Of a stretch of DNA of 64,000 nucleotides, positions 1-11,500 are shown piece by piece. The position numbers and the translations under genes were made by a program. The stretch comes from Acephala macrosclerotiorum (lineage: Eukaryota; Ascomycota; Leotiomycetes; Helotiales; Mollisiaceae). Below the pieces are notes generated by a model that worked only from the letters and a program-made list of their open reading frames with translations, ran no database searches and had not been told where the DNA came from. The DNA lies in assembly GCA_014904845.1 (NCBI GenBank), contig MU119365.1:1-64000 (forward strand). Direction: 5' to 3'. Numbering within the stretch: the first letter of the stretch is position 1; each line of letters starts with the position of its first letter.

Positions 1-1
1 T

Positions 2-32
<31 letters not shown>

Positions 33-37
33 TCTAT

Positions 38-72
<35 letters not shown>

Positions 73-76
73 TTTT
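1..76. repeat. (TTTA)n microsatellite
   Basis: The window opens in a run of TTTA tetranucleotides, about 19 units, with one TCTA variant near position 33. It continues directly into AT-rich DNA, so the array may extend beyond the left edge. Confidence 0.95.
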
Positions 77-1195
77 AAAAATAAATCGATTATTATAAAT
101 TTTAAATTTTAAATATTATAATTAAACGAATAATATTAAATCTATTAATAAAAATCAATAAAAAAAAAACTTATTAAAAAAATATAAAATTCGTTTAAAA
201 AATAAAAAACTCGATTAAAAAATAATTATATTAATTTAAAAAAAACTCGATTATAAAATTTAATAATAACAAATAATTAAATCGTTTTAAAATTTAATTA
301 ATTATTCGTATTTTGATAATTATTATTAAAATTTATAAAAAAAAAATATTATTCGAATATAATTAATTAATTTTATAATTTTATTAAAAAAAAAATTTTT
401 AATCAATTTTTGAAATTTTAAACTAGTTTTTAAAATTTTAATTCGTATATCGACGTAATTAACGTAATTGATAAACCAATAAAAATAATTATATAATTCG
501 AATAATCGAAATTATAAAAAAAATTTTATCGTTAAAAATATTAAATATTTTTTTTTAAATAAAAAAATAAATATAAAATTAATATACGTATTATAATATT
601 TATTATAATTTATTAAAAAATTAAATAAAAAAAATTAAAATAATATATATATTTATTTAAAATTAATATATAAAAATAATTAATTAATTTATAATATTAA
701 TATAATTTAATATATTATTATTATATTATTAAATTATAATACAAAAATTATAATAATAATAAAAATTAAATTAATAATAAATTTTTTTTAATTATATTTA
801 TAATTACAATTTTATTTAATATAAATAAATAAATTAAAAATTATAATTTAAAATAATAAATATATTTTTAATTAATTTTATAAAACGTTTTATAATATTA
901 ATTAAAACTTATTATATATAATTATAATAATATATTATAAAATTAATTATTAAAATAAAAAAATAAAAATTTATATATTATATTTATTATTAAAATAATT
1001 CGTATTACGTATTCAAAACGTAATTTAATATAAAAATATAATTTAATTATAATAAAAAAATTATAATAAAAAATATTTAATTAAAATAATAATTATATTA
1101 AAATTAAAATTATATATTTTTTAATATTATTATTAATTAATATTTATAATAATATATAATTAAATTAAATAATTTAATTGATTAAATATAGTTAT
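77..1195. repeat. AT-rich, RIP-like decayed DNA
   Basis: This stretch is almost entirely A and T, dense in stop codons in all frames, and has no ORF of note. The few remaining cytosines sit mostly in CpG. I see no recognisable element except the fragment at its right end that recurs near 17.3 and 18.4 kb. Known biology: such blocks in ascomycetes are usually repeats destroyed by RIP. Confidence 0.85.
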
Positions 1196-1250
1196 ATAAA
1201 TACCGCGCGCAGTCGTTTATAGCCGTTGAGAATTGAAAGTTTTAATATTT
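1160..1250 (+). repeat. Repeat fragment shared with 17.3 kb and 18.4 kb
   Basis: The segment with the words gattaaatata, gtttatagc and gaaagttttaatatttt recurs on the same strand at about 17335-17412 and as reverse complement at about 18357-18435. The copy here keeps more G and C (for example ccgcgcgcagtcg) and is therefore the least mutated of the three. The nature of the element is unknown. Confidence 0.7.
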
Positions 1251-1518
1251 TAAAATTTATTTATTATAGGTCTACTATTGGCGTCAAAATAATAAACTTA
1301 CGTTATAAAATATTAAGCTGCTATTTTCACCTCGGGCGCTTTGCTGCACAAAACTTTCATCCACTATAGTCCTCTTTATTGCATTTGCTATATCACCGAG
1401 TCTCCAAATCTACCATCTATTTCATTGATTTACAAAAGCTTTTTGAGAAACAGCAGGCTGCAAATTGCCAAGAAAAGTGGCCAGGACCGCACAATATCTA
1501 CCAAGACGTTAGAAAGTT

Positions 1519-2410
1519 TCATTGTCGAAATTCAAAAGACACCCACGCTGCAGCTCCGAGCAGAACCTCTCTGATTTCGATTTTGGTGGAAAGGGACAGC
1601 AATACTGAGAAAACAATCGCAGAGACGAGGACTGTGGCAGACATCCCGCCCCGGTCTAGCGAACCCCAAAAGAGTATAAACACTGGGATTATCAGTACCG
1701 CGACAGCTACCAAAACGCTGAGTAATTTCGTTGTTGTAGCAACTCGATTCTGAGAGAAGTAAGTGACCACTGGATCTGAGCTCTGATCACCCTGTTTTGA
1801 GGGGGCAAAGAGTCGCTGTGACGTTGTTAGCACTTAAGTATCTCTTATTTAACGTTACGTTAATGAAAGCACAGACATTGAGCCATGAAGATGATAAGAA
1901 AGATTGGAAATGATCAATATTTGCAAGCTGGACTAGATCATCCTGGTGCAGAATCCAATCGTCCTCTCCTTCAATGACTGGCTTCTTTCCCTCGATCCAG
2001 TAGAAGAGGTATCGATGGTGCCGTTTCAATGGCGGGCCTAACACTCTCAATTGGTTATCCTTCAAAAGCAAGTCATCTGTTTTATTCCATCAGTCTCAGC
2101 TTTATTTAAATACTTGGAGTGGTCTACAGTATATTGCAAACTTCTCTTGCAATTGATGTATTATGTCTCTCTGCTTGGTATCCCAGCCTTCTTTGTGTCT
2201 GGTTGACTTCAGTCTGTACGCTGTTGGGGAATCCCCATCCGCATCGGTCCGGTCCAAATCTGAAAGCTTCTCCTCCAGAGTCGCAATCTCGGATTGTAGG
2301 TGAAGTAACACGCGACTGCTGGTTCGACCGAACTTCCGGAAGATTGCAAAAGTGTCGTCACTACTGACCAAAGCCGCTAACTGGGGATACCCTTCTGGGT
2401 AGTCGTTCAC
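1519..2410 (-). CDS. DUF6594-family membrane protein (5' end unresolved)
   Basis: Three exons on the minus strand (2128-2410, 1859-2076, 1519-1815) join in frame over introns 2077-2127 and 1816-1858; the second intron has a GTAACG donor, a GCTAAC branch site and a CACAG acceptor. The product has the order typical of fungal DUF6594 proteins: an N-terminal DYPEGYPQLA motif, an FRKFGRTSSRVLLHLQSE-type helix, an acidic LDRTDADG linker, a DLLLKDNQL segment, an HQDDLVQLA motif, the SDPVVTYFS box, and two C-terminal membrane segments (around LLSVLVAVAVLIIPVFIL and ATVLVSAIVFSVLLSL). The function of the family is not established; the tail suggests a membrane protein. The domain frame stays open upstream to a TAG near 2477 without an ATG, so either an upstream exon supplies the start or the start has been lost. 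No stop or frameshift was seen inside the domain. Confidence 0.7.
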
Positions 2411-5099
2411 TGGCGTCCTCGAGACATTAGCTTCAGCTACGCAACCCGGACCCCTGATGATTTTAGACTTCGTCTACGAACCACTTTCTTGTTTGAAGGG
2501 CCTACAGAATTGCATTTTGTCGCCCTTGGATACCTTATTGGGAACCCAGAACTGAAATACCGCGGAGAATAGAGACGTTGCGATATGCCTCAAGCCCAGT
2601 TGGGCATTTGGCTCAACGGTTGTGGCTTTGCGATTGATAAGTCAACCATGCTTCCTTAATCTAGGACGAAACCCAACCTGTAGTACTACTGCTTGGCAGC
2701 AAACCTTTCCCTGTGCATGACGAACCAAAGGTAGAAGATTTTAAGGAAGTTTGTCTTATAGAAATGTCGCTTCTAGCTGGGCCTCGCTCAGCCTCATCAG
2801 AGTTTGAGGCATAGCCTGACGACCGAGCTACCGGGATGGGAAAAGTGAGAATAGCAGTGTCCATCACAGAGAGGTTGGTTATTCCTTAGATTGAAAATGG
2901 TTGTTGGCTAAATGTAGATATTATCCATAAGGTAAACTGGATCGAGTTGCTTCGCTGTGCTTCAATGCAGCCCGATGCCGAGTATGATGTGGCACCGCAT
3001 CATGAAGCTGCGCACTTCCCACCACCGTGTTCTCGCTTGCCATAAGGCCAAATTCATAGAGAAGAATGGCTCCGGTGAAGGGTTTTTATTGAGTCGTCAA
3101 TTCATTTTCGTGCCACGTTGTGCAAAGTTGCACCAATATCTCTTTTCACTGTGAGGCTCAGTAACCCCTCCATATTTGCAGGCATCGGTAAGGTTGAATC
3201 AGAGTAGCTCACCATTACGCAACCATCCCAACACTCCCAACAATTATTACACTCGTGCCTTTCATCATGATCCTCAACGTTTAAGTCTAATTAGTGTCTA
3301 GATTCGTGGATAGAACAATCCGGCCAGATCTGCCATGTTCCTCAAAAGACAGCCTGATCAGTCGTGGGGGCTGAGACCCCAAGCAGATCAAAGGATCAGC
3401 CAAAGCAGGCTCTTCCGAAACTCAGACTATGAGCCTCACAATTCATCATACACTATAGTGTTATGTAGAAGATCTGCCTTGTTTTCAAACAAACTACGAG
3501 GCGGTCTCCAAGACTGGCCCTCTGTGTTGAGTTTCGTAACTTGGAGATCATGCCAATTAGCGGATGAGAAACTCACCATTAACAGCAAATCCAAACCGCT
3601 CCCGCCACCACTTTGTGCCAGCTCAAACACCCTGTCCCCGCGAAGGAAGATTATTCGCATAAACGCCGTCCAGGACCGAATCGACTTTGATCACATTCAT
3701 CAAACGTCGACGCCTCGTTACAACACGTTGCAAGAACATTATTTCTCCAAGGTTTTTGTTGATAAGCCTCGCCTCCTGCATCTCCAAAGGTCACCGCTAA
3801 ATGCTGTTGGGCGGAGGTGCAGTAGCGTGAAATAGGCTGCGCCTTGGGCTGGGCTGGGAGCCTGAGGGGCTGGACGCAATCAGCCTATAGCCGCCGTCAG
3901 AATGGGGCCTGCCGTGCGACAATATAGGCATAGTGATAATGTATTTTATTAGGCTTTTTTGCTGGGCTTCCTACAGGGGTACCAATCATTAGACGATTGT
4001 TAGACGACTGGGTGAGGGCAAATATCCTGCGAGGTGCCTCGCGACCCATTCAGGCATTTTCTCTGCACTGCCGCCCGAGGCTCTTTCGACATGAACATAT
4101 ATATGATGGCACTCTTCGCCTCCGCCAGCAACCATCATTGAGGCCGATACCCTTCGCCTCCGCCAGCAACACAAACCATCATTGAGACTGAAACTCTTCT
4201 TCAAAAATGTCCTCCGGTTCAGATATCCGGCTTTCGTCTTCCCTCCCCTTCGTTATTCACATTCACATTCAAATACAACTTAAGGAGCAAGTGCCCTCAA
4301 CTGTGTTCAATCTCAATGCCCGATTAACAGGAAATAGTCCTGTAAGACAAAGGTAAATGACTGATTGGGCTGGGAACTGCGATAACATCGTTGATAGATC
4401 GCATCAAAAGATCAATACCGTCTAATACACGAGCGGTACGCTGTTCTGAAAGATATCGCCGGCATTAGGAGTTGAAGATCAACTTTCCTTACAGCCGCAA
4501 CCATATCCATAGGTAAGTGGCAGCACTGTCTGGGGCGATTTAAAAGCGATCCCAGAAGCTCTGCATGGGCAAACAGACAAAGTCCCACTTCAGCACACTG
4601 CAAGGCAGACCTCACAACATGGCCCGAGGTTCTAGCCGGCCTCATTTGAGTTCATGAAGCTGTGCTTTCAAGGTTCTTCTCGAGGCTCTCTTGGTCTTGG
4701 AAGCCGGAGGAGGCTGTGCTATAGCAACGTCCAGTTAATGTCTAAGATATTCCACCTTCAGCCTTTTTAAGTCTTCTATAGCCTCTCAGCATGCGCCTAA
4801 TCGTAGATCAGCCTTGGCTAGTCTATAATGGGGCTGAGGAAAGGATGAGATATCCTCACACTGTGAATTGTTGCCCTAGTAGGCGCACAGCCCACCTACA
4901 AGCTCAGCCAAGGAGGGGAACCTGCGTTGCCAGCAAGTACTCAATGTCACAATTTTCTTGTTGGATAGGGTTGCATCAAAAAGCCTGGGAGTTAGGCCAG
5001 AATCAATAACTTGAAGTTCATGTCTCGGCTTTGTCTCGACCTCGAGAGCTGTAAGATAGAGTTGCCAGCATACACCAAGACGTGATCCTTCCGCTAGCA
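2411..5099. other. Normal-composition DNA without a supported gene
   Basis: The composition is gene-like, but the ORFs are short, overlap on both strands and do not join into a recognisable product. A serine-rich minus frame at 2661-2867 could be an upstream exon of the DUF6594 gene, but I cannot show it. A minus ORF at 4412-4645 has some helical coding character and matches no family I know. The region may hold old gene debris. Confidence 0.5.
4113..4190. repeat. Short imperfect tandem duplication
   Basis: The words cttcgcctccgccagcaac and catcattgag occur twice in a row (about 4113-4144 and 4152-4186). The second copy carries a five-base insertion (acaaa) between them. Confidence 0.75.
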
Positions 5100-5568
5100 T
5101 GCCCTCATATTCTACAGCTTCCTGCGAAGCAAGCAGTCAACGTGTGAGGCACCACATGGTTCTGACTTTTCCTTCGGGGCGAGTATATCGTCAAGCTACG
5201 GTGTCATGTCCTATGAAACCAAGACCGGTAAGTTTTATTATTAGGGGTCATGCGAAAAGTTGCTAATCACAGCACTAGCATCCTCAACCGCAATTCCCGA
5301 CACACTAGACTTCCCACCGAACATTATATCGCCCTTGGCAGAGAGATGGAAAGACCGGGGCATAGAAAGCACGTATAAATCTTTGCTTGATGAACGCGGC
5401 TTCAATTATTTGTTTTTATATGGTGGATTTGGTTTTGTTGCAAAGGGTTTACATATTGTAAAAGGGCAATGGTTTTCAAAGAGAAAAAGCCCATGTCGGA
5501 ATAAAGATCAGAGAAATCACGTGTTGAAGTCACATGATCGGGCATGTGACTTCCTAGCTAGCATATAA
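5100..5568 (+). pseudogene. Gene remnant, two exons, 3' end disrupted by LTR-like DNA
   Basis: A frame open from about 5106 (LIFYSFLRSKQ...GVMSYETKT) is joined over a good intron at 5228-5278 (GTAAGT donor, TTGCTAAT branch site, CACTAG acceptor) to a second exon beginning SSTAIPDTLDFPPN and continuing with AERWKDRGIESTYKSLL. The phase works (one base plus two). No start codon is visible upstream. From about 5522 the frame runs into a sequence that looks like an LTR, so the last residues before the stop at 5568 are probably not native. I do not recognise the family. The excellent intron argues that this was a real gene. Confidence 0.45.
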
Positions 5569-5665
5569 GGGCGAGCTTTCTTCGGAAGCTCCTTTTTTAC
5601 TTCTTCGTATACAAATATAAGTATATAACGACATTAAATCGAGATAACGATTTTAATACTTTGTA
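5522..5665 (+). mobile_element. Possible LTR-retrotransposon 5' LTR remnant
   Basis: The segment begins TGTTGAAGTCACATGATC, contains an ATATAAGGGC TATA-like box near 5563, and then a short hairpin-like gagctttcttcggaagctc. This resembles Ty1/copia-type fungal LTRs, which start TGTTG and carry a TATA box early. The remainder passes into AT-rich RIP-like DNA at about 5640, as expected if the internal part was mutated. The CAACA end and the target duplication are not visible, so the assignment is tentative. Confidence 0.4.
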
Positions 5666-6060
5666 TTTTTTATATTATTATTATTTATATTAATATTTTT
5701 TAAATATTAATTTTTTTAATAATTTAATTTAATAAAAATTATATAATTATTAATTTATAATTATTAATTTAAAAAACGTATAAAAATTATAAAACGAAAA
5801 TTAATTAATATAATAATATTTAAAATTATTAAATAAATTATTTATTTATATATTTTATTTTATTAATTAAATAAATTAAACGTATTTTAAATTATATTAT
5901 AAATTATATTTTTTTATTTATTATTATTAATAAGTTTTTTAATAATTATTTATTTATTTATAATAATAAAAAATAATTTTCATTTAATTTAATAATCTAT
6001 TTATAAATAAAAATAAAACTTTTAAATAATTATATAAATTAGTAATAAAAATCGCGATTT
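5640..6060. repeat. AT-rich, RIP-like block
   Basis: There is an abrupt composition change to nearly pure A+T with no ORFs, flanked by normal DNA on both sides. By position it could be the decayed internal part of the LTR element that seems to begin at about 5522; nothing in it can be recognised. Confidence 0.8.
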
Positions 6061-6732
6061 TGCGCGATTTTTGCGATCCGGTATTAGGCTTACAAATGGC
6101 CGAGACCTAGTCTGCCTAGTTTACCACAATAATATTCCCTTTGTCATCCCGCTATATACGGATTCTCTTCTTTAATAGAGAGATCAGATTGTTTTTGCAG
6201 TTTGCCACCCTGGATTTCAACACGCATTGTTTTGTAAGTTTATCTGTTGGAGAATGTGTGTGAGGGTGCGATAAAATATGTCCTTTGAAGTTTGTGATCT
6301 CTGAAAGCAGCGACAGAGAGCTGCAGTATATAGTTCCTAACTCTAAACACTCTTTCCCCAGAGATTGAAGCTGTACGAGGGGAAAGTATCATGGAGGCTT
6401 TCTGCTCAGACGAGGAAGTTCCTTCCTGATGAAAGAAAACAATCCGTGCGCCATGGGCTGCGACGCTTCTGATACAATTGGTGGTGGATATCGAGACCGC
6501 CTCTCCCCCTGAGAGTCCTTTCCACCGTCACCTAAACGCAGATGGGCTTTCAATCTGCTTGTGTCTTGTTTCCAGCGAGATCTCTATAGACTCAAGGTAA
6601 GAGCTGGTGTGGAACGCGAAGGAGTTCAGCAGCGAGCGGTAGTCAAGTCAAATTCCTCGTCTGGTACGTCCATGAGTCTCACAATATTGACTGGTTTCAT
6701 CAGCATAACTTCTGGGGCTCCATTCCAGCCAC

Positions 6733-7401
6733 TCATTGTTCGTCCTTCTTGCCAGTGTCGGCGGATATGTAGATATCTTCTCGCTTCACCCAACCCAAAT
6801 ACAGAACAAATGTCGCAGCGCTATAACAGGTCATCAGATGCACAATGTATCCTTTCGTGTAGATGCCCTGTTCGTGGCGTCGCCAGGGATCACGACTTCT
6901 GAATGTACGAGGGCAGAAAGTACAAAAGATCTGATAGTGAAAAGAGCGCTAATGAATCTGTAAACTAACTCCGGTATCGAACACTTCCATACAGTCAGAA
7001 ATTGAGCATTTGAGGTACACGGCTCTTCCGTTGGCTTGTATTGCACGCTCTAGTATCGTCGCTGGAGGACATAACCTAGTCCTATGCTCAGGACTGGTAA
7101 ATTTTGCATCGAGAAACGATCCTTCACCTATGCTCGAGGATGCCGGATTTTGAGAGGAGCTTTGCCCTCTCATGCGGCTTATCCCCGCTGTCCCTGATAC
7201 CTGGATGTCGGGTTCCAGGGCTTTCGAGACCGAACGTCCATTGAGTGTAGATGAGCGGCGAATGTTTGCTGAGAGACGTCGATGTAGCTTGATGCTGTAG
7301 CGTCCACTGTGAGTTGAAGTTCCAGAGTATGAAGTACAAGAGGACGCCACTGAACGAGCCTTGGACGCTGTCTGGGCGATTAGTCCAGCAGAATTATCCA
7401 T
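6733..7401 (-). pseudogene. C2H2 zinc-finger protein relic with an in-frame stop
   Basis: From an ATG at 7401 a serine-rich N-terminal region runs about 125 residues into a zinc-finger-like block, LKCSISDCMEVFDTGVSLQIH. A TAG at 6949-6951 then interrupts it, after which the same frame continues RSFHY...FCTFCPRTFRSRDPWRRH, a second cysteine/histidine module, to a TGA at 6733. The CxxC-(x12)-H spacing and the RSRDPWRRHE wording match fungal C2H2 proteins with paired fingers. The stop is explained by CAG to TAG, a RIP-type C-to-T change. The upstream frame also contains a TGA just before the ATG. Alternatively a short intron could remove the TAG, but no convincing donor/acceptor pair was seen. 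Confidence 0.5.
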
Positions 7402-8529
7402 ACCAAGTCAATTTAGATCAGACCTGTTGCGAGGCAGTGCTTCACTGGCGTGTGTAGCAACAACCTCAGGAAACGTAACGTCATCAGAAACAGGTAGGCG
7501 AACCAGAGTATGCACGCAGCGGACATCACCTTCATCACACCGTATGCTGTTAAACCTTGCTGTGCAAAGCTTAAACGCTCTCATCACTAAGCCCTGATTC
7601 ACGCTGACGCTCGTCATATCGGACGCGGAATAATTTGGAGAAATCGCGGCTCGCAAAGGTTGACGTTGCTAAAAACAGGAGATACCCCCCCTCCCCTTGC
7701 TCTCATTCTTGGCAGACCCAGTCGCAAATGAGAGCACCCAATCAGAGGCCCTCTTCAGCTGTCTGTGCTCCCACCTGTTTTTTTGCATAAAAGTCTGGAG
7801 CATGCTTTCTCAGGGCCTGGACCTTGGACGAGAAACAGAGAAGTGAAGATGGTGTGGTGGAAATTCCAAGGCGGAGTGCGGTTTTGGTTATGTCACCTAT
7901 GCAATGTTATTGGTGACTGGTGCTTGCTTTTACCACATTCCGGATTGGGTGCAGCATATGGATAACCCATTGTACAAACCTTTTGGAGGGAGCTTAGGAG
8001 ATTATTCTGCATAGGAAGAGTAGGGCGCTCGACGGATAGTCTAAAGCGTTCTTCTTCGTAGCTTGAAGGCTCTGCACCGTGGCCTAATCCAATGGGAGAA
8101 ACGGACTCTAATAGCTCGACCAACCATTTTCTAGCTTGCAATGGAAAAGAAACTCACGAAACCTCCAATTATAGCGCCGGTCATGTTTCACTCTTGACAA
8201 GTGACTCCTGTCAACATGTCAACCTCACCCTAAGTCGAGGAGAGAAATGACACCACAGAAGCCATCAAGCTCGAAAAGACCATCGAGAGAGAACACTCAT
8301 GGGTCAGGTGGAATAACTCAATCCTCCTGTACTTAGAATGACACCATAGTCCATATCCACGATCATGGCAAGTAAACGAACCCCACTCGGCTTTGAAGGA
8401 AAGGTAGATCAACCAATGAGCAGAAGAGAGAGGGGCCCAGAAAGTCCAAGTAAAGCTGGGAGAATCAAAATGCGACCTTGTACTCATACGGTAATATAAG
8501 AGTTGCGACTATTGCTCTCGGCTACTTTA
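7402..8529. other. No supported gene
   Basis: Composition is near normal and only short overlapping ORFs occur. A minus frame at 7408-7656 is contiguous in frame with the zinc-finger relic across a TGA and may be part of the same decayed locus. Nothing else is recognised up to the AT-rich boundary at about 8530. Confidence 0.5.
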
Positions 8530-11500
8530 AGTAAGATTAATAAAAGGTCGAACTTTTTAATATTTTTATTTTAAAAATTTATATTAAATTAAATATTTTT
8601 TTTTATTAAATTAAAAATAAAAGTTTAAATTTGTTTTTTTTATAATAATCGAAATTAAATAATAAATATTTTTTTTTTTATATATTTTATAATTTAATTA
8701 TTATAAAAAAAAAATTCGATTTTTGAAAATATTAAAAAATTTCGTTTATTTAAAATTATTATTTAACGATAAATTTATATTAAATTATTTATTATTTAGT
8801 ATAATGTAAAGTAGAAAGAAAAAAACGATTTTTATTCGTAAAAAACTTTTGAATCTCGTAATTACTTTTACGTCGTTTATTAACAATTGAGAACTTATTT
8901 CGATTTTCGAGTTTAAAAATATATTTTAATTTTTTTTTTAATTTTTTTTATATTTTATAATCATTTTTATAAAATATATTAAATTAAATTTGAAAATTTA
9001 AATTAAATTAAAATTTGCAAAATATAGAAATAAATAGTATTATATTTTAATTCTCGACGTTTAATTGGTTCGAAAAAAAACTCAAATACTTTAAATCATT
9101 AAAATTGTCGTATAATCGAATTTAAAAATACTAAAATTTCGAAATTTTACGATTTTAATTACTTATTTATAAATTTAATAAACTTTTTATAATTGTATTA
9201 TAAATTGAAAATATATTTATATTATTTAAATTTTTAATTTCAATTTATTTAAATAAGTAATTATTGCGTAATTTTAATTTTAATTACGAAATATTATAAA
9301 TCGCGATTATACTCGTTAAAAAAGTTTTTATCGTTTAATAAAATTTACTTTAAAAAAATGCGATGAATTAAATTAATCGTAGTAATTTAATATAAAAAAC
9401 GAGAATTTCAAAGAGTATTTTTTTAATAAATATAATTTTAATAACTATATATAATTAATTAAATTAATTGTAATAATTCAATATAAAAAACGAAAATTTT
9501 AAAGAATATTCTTTTGATATAAAACTCTATAAAAAGTGTGTTTTTATTTAAGACTTTTATCAGTTTATTAGTTTATCAATTTATTCGACTTTGGAAAAAC
9601 GTTTTTCTAAGCGAATTACTTTCTTCGTATTAACGAGAATTATTCTAATTTTAAATATTTATAAAACGCTCAAATTGAAAGTTTTTGACTTTAAATTTGA
9701 ATCATTGAATAGATCTAAAGTAGATCTAAAATAGTAACTATTCTCGGTCGAGTATAGAACAAACGTAACAAGCGTAAAAACAAGAGAAAATGAAAGTATA
9801 CTCGCGAAATACGAGTCGTATTAAATATTACTTGATCGAGAAACGAAACGAAGACATGTTTTTTCGTTAATAAAAATATTTTAAATTGGTTTTTTATATT
9901 TTTTATTTTAAAAAAAGAATTAATTTTTATATTAATATCGATTAATAAAAAATTAAAATTTAATAATAATTAAAATAAAAAAATTTATTTATTAAAAAAT
10001 TATTTTTTGAAAATAATAAATAAATAAATTTTAAAAATAAAAAATTGAAATTAATGAAAATTATAATAATATAAAATTATTTTTTTCGATTTTTTTTGTT
10101 TTAATAATATATTTATTTAAATTAAACGAAAAATTATTTTTATTATTATTAAAAAATATCAAATTAATTAAATTAATAATTATTATATTTTTTATATTAA
10201 AATATTTTTTTTGTTTAATTTTTTTAAATAAATTTTATTATAATTATAAATTTTTTATATTTTGTTTTTTAATTTTTTTTTATTAATATTATAAATTAAT
10301 ATAATAATCGATTTAAATTTATTAATTTTATTAATTGAATTAAATATTTTTTAAAATTAAAAAATAATCGTTTTATTAAATATTTATATTTTCGATATAT
10401 AATTTATAATATAATTTAATAATAGAAAATAATAAAATATTTCGATTATTATTTTATTATAATTATAAAAAACTATATAAAACGATAATAATAATTTTTT
10501 AAAAAATATTATTCGTATTAATATTTTAATTATTAAAATTCGATCGTTTTTTAAAAAAAAAACTCGTTATTTAAAAATTTAAATTCGATATTATAAAATT
10601 TAATCAACGATTTTTTTTATTTAAAATTGTATTAATTATTAATAAAAAGATTTTTATCGTTATATATTTAATTATATTGATTAAAAAATTATTATTAAAA
10701 AAATATATAAAATAATTCTTATATTATTATTATTTAATTATAATTTTATTTTATGATTTTTTTTAATATAATTTTTAAATTATTAATAAAAGTTTAAAAA
10801 TTTTAATATCGATATAAATAGTAAATTCAAAAAATAAATTATATTTATTATATTATTTAATTCGATAAAAATTGAATTTTAAAAATAAATATTTAAATCG
10901 AAATTTAAAAAAAAAATTTATTAAATTTTAAATCAATAAAATATTTATTTAATATTTTAATTCGAATTATTCGATTAATAAATGTAATTTTTCTTTTTTT
11001 TTATTCGTTTAAATCGTAAATTTTTTAAATTAATTTATTGTTTTTTTAAATAGAATATAATTATATAATCGCTATAAAATTAATAAATATTTATAAAAAA
11101 AATAAAATTATAAAATTATTCGAATATCGATTTTAATTTATTAATAAAAATAAAATAAAATTACTATAAATAAAAATATTAATAATAAAAATTATATATT
11201 TGTTTTAAAATAAAATTATTATCGTTTTAATAATTTTATTAATTAATTAATTTTTGAATAAATAATAAATATAAATATTTAATTTATACGTATAAAGATT
11301 TTATAGTATATATATTTAAATATACGTTTAAAAAAAAAGAAATTATCGTTGTATAAATAGATTATAAATATAATAAATTTTATTATATTATTTTTTAGTT
11401 TTTTTATATATATTATAATTAATTTTTATAGTTTAAATTCTTTTTTTAAGTTTTTAATTATTAATTTATAATATTATTTATTATTAAATTATTAATACGT

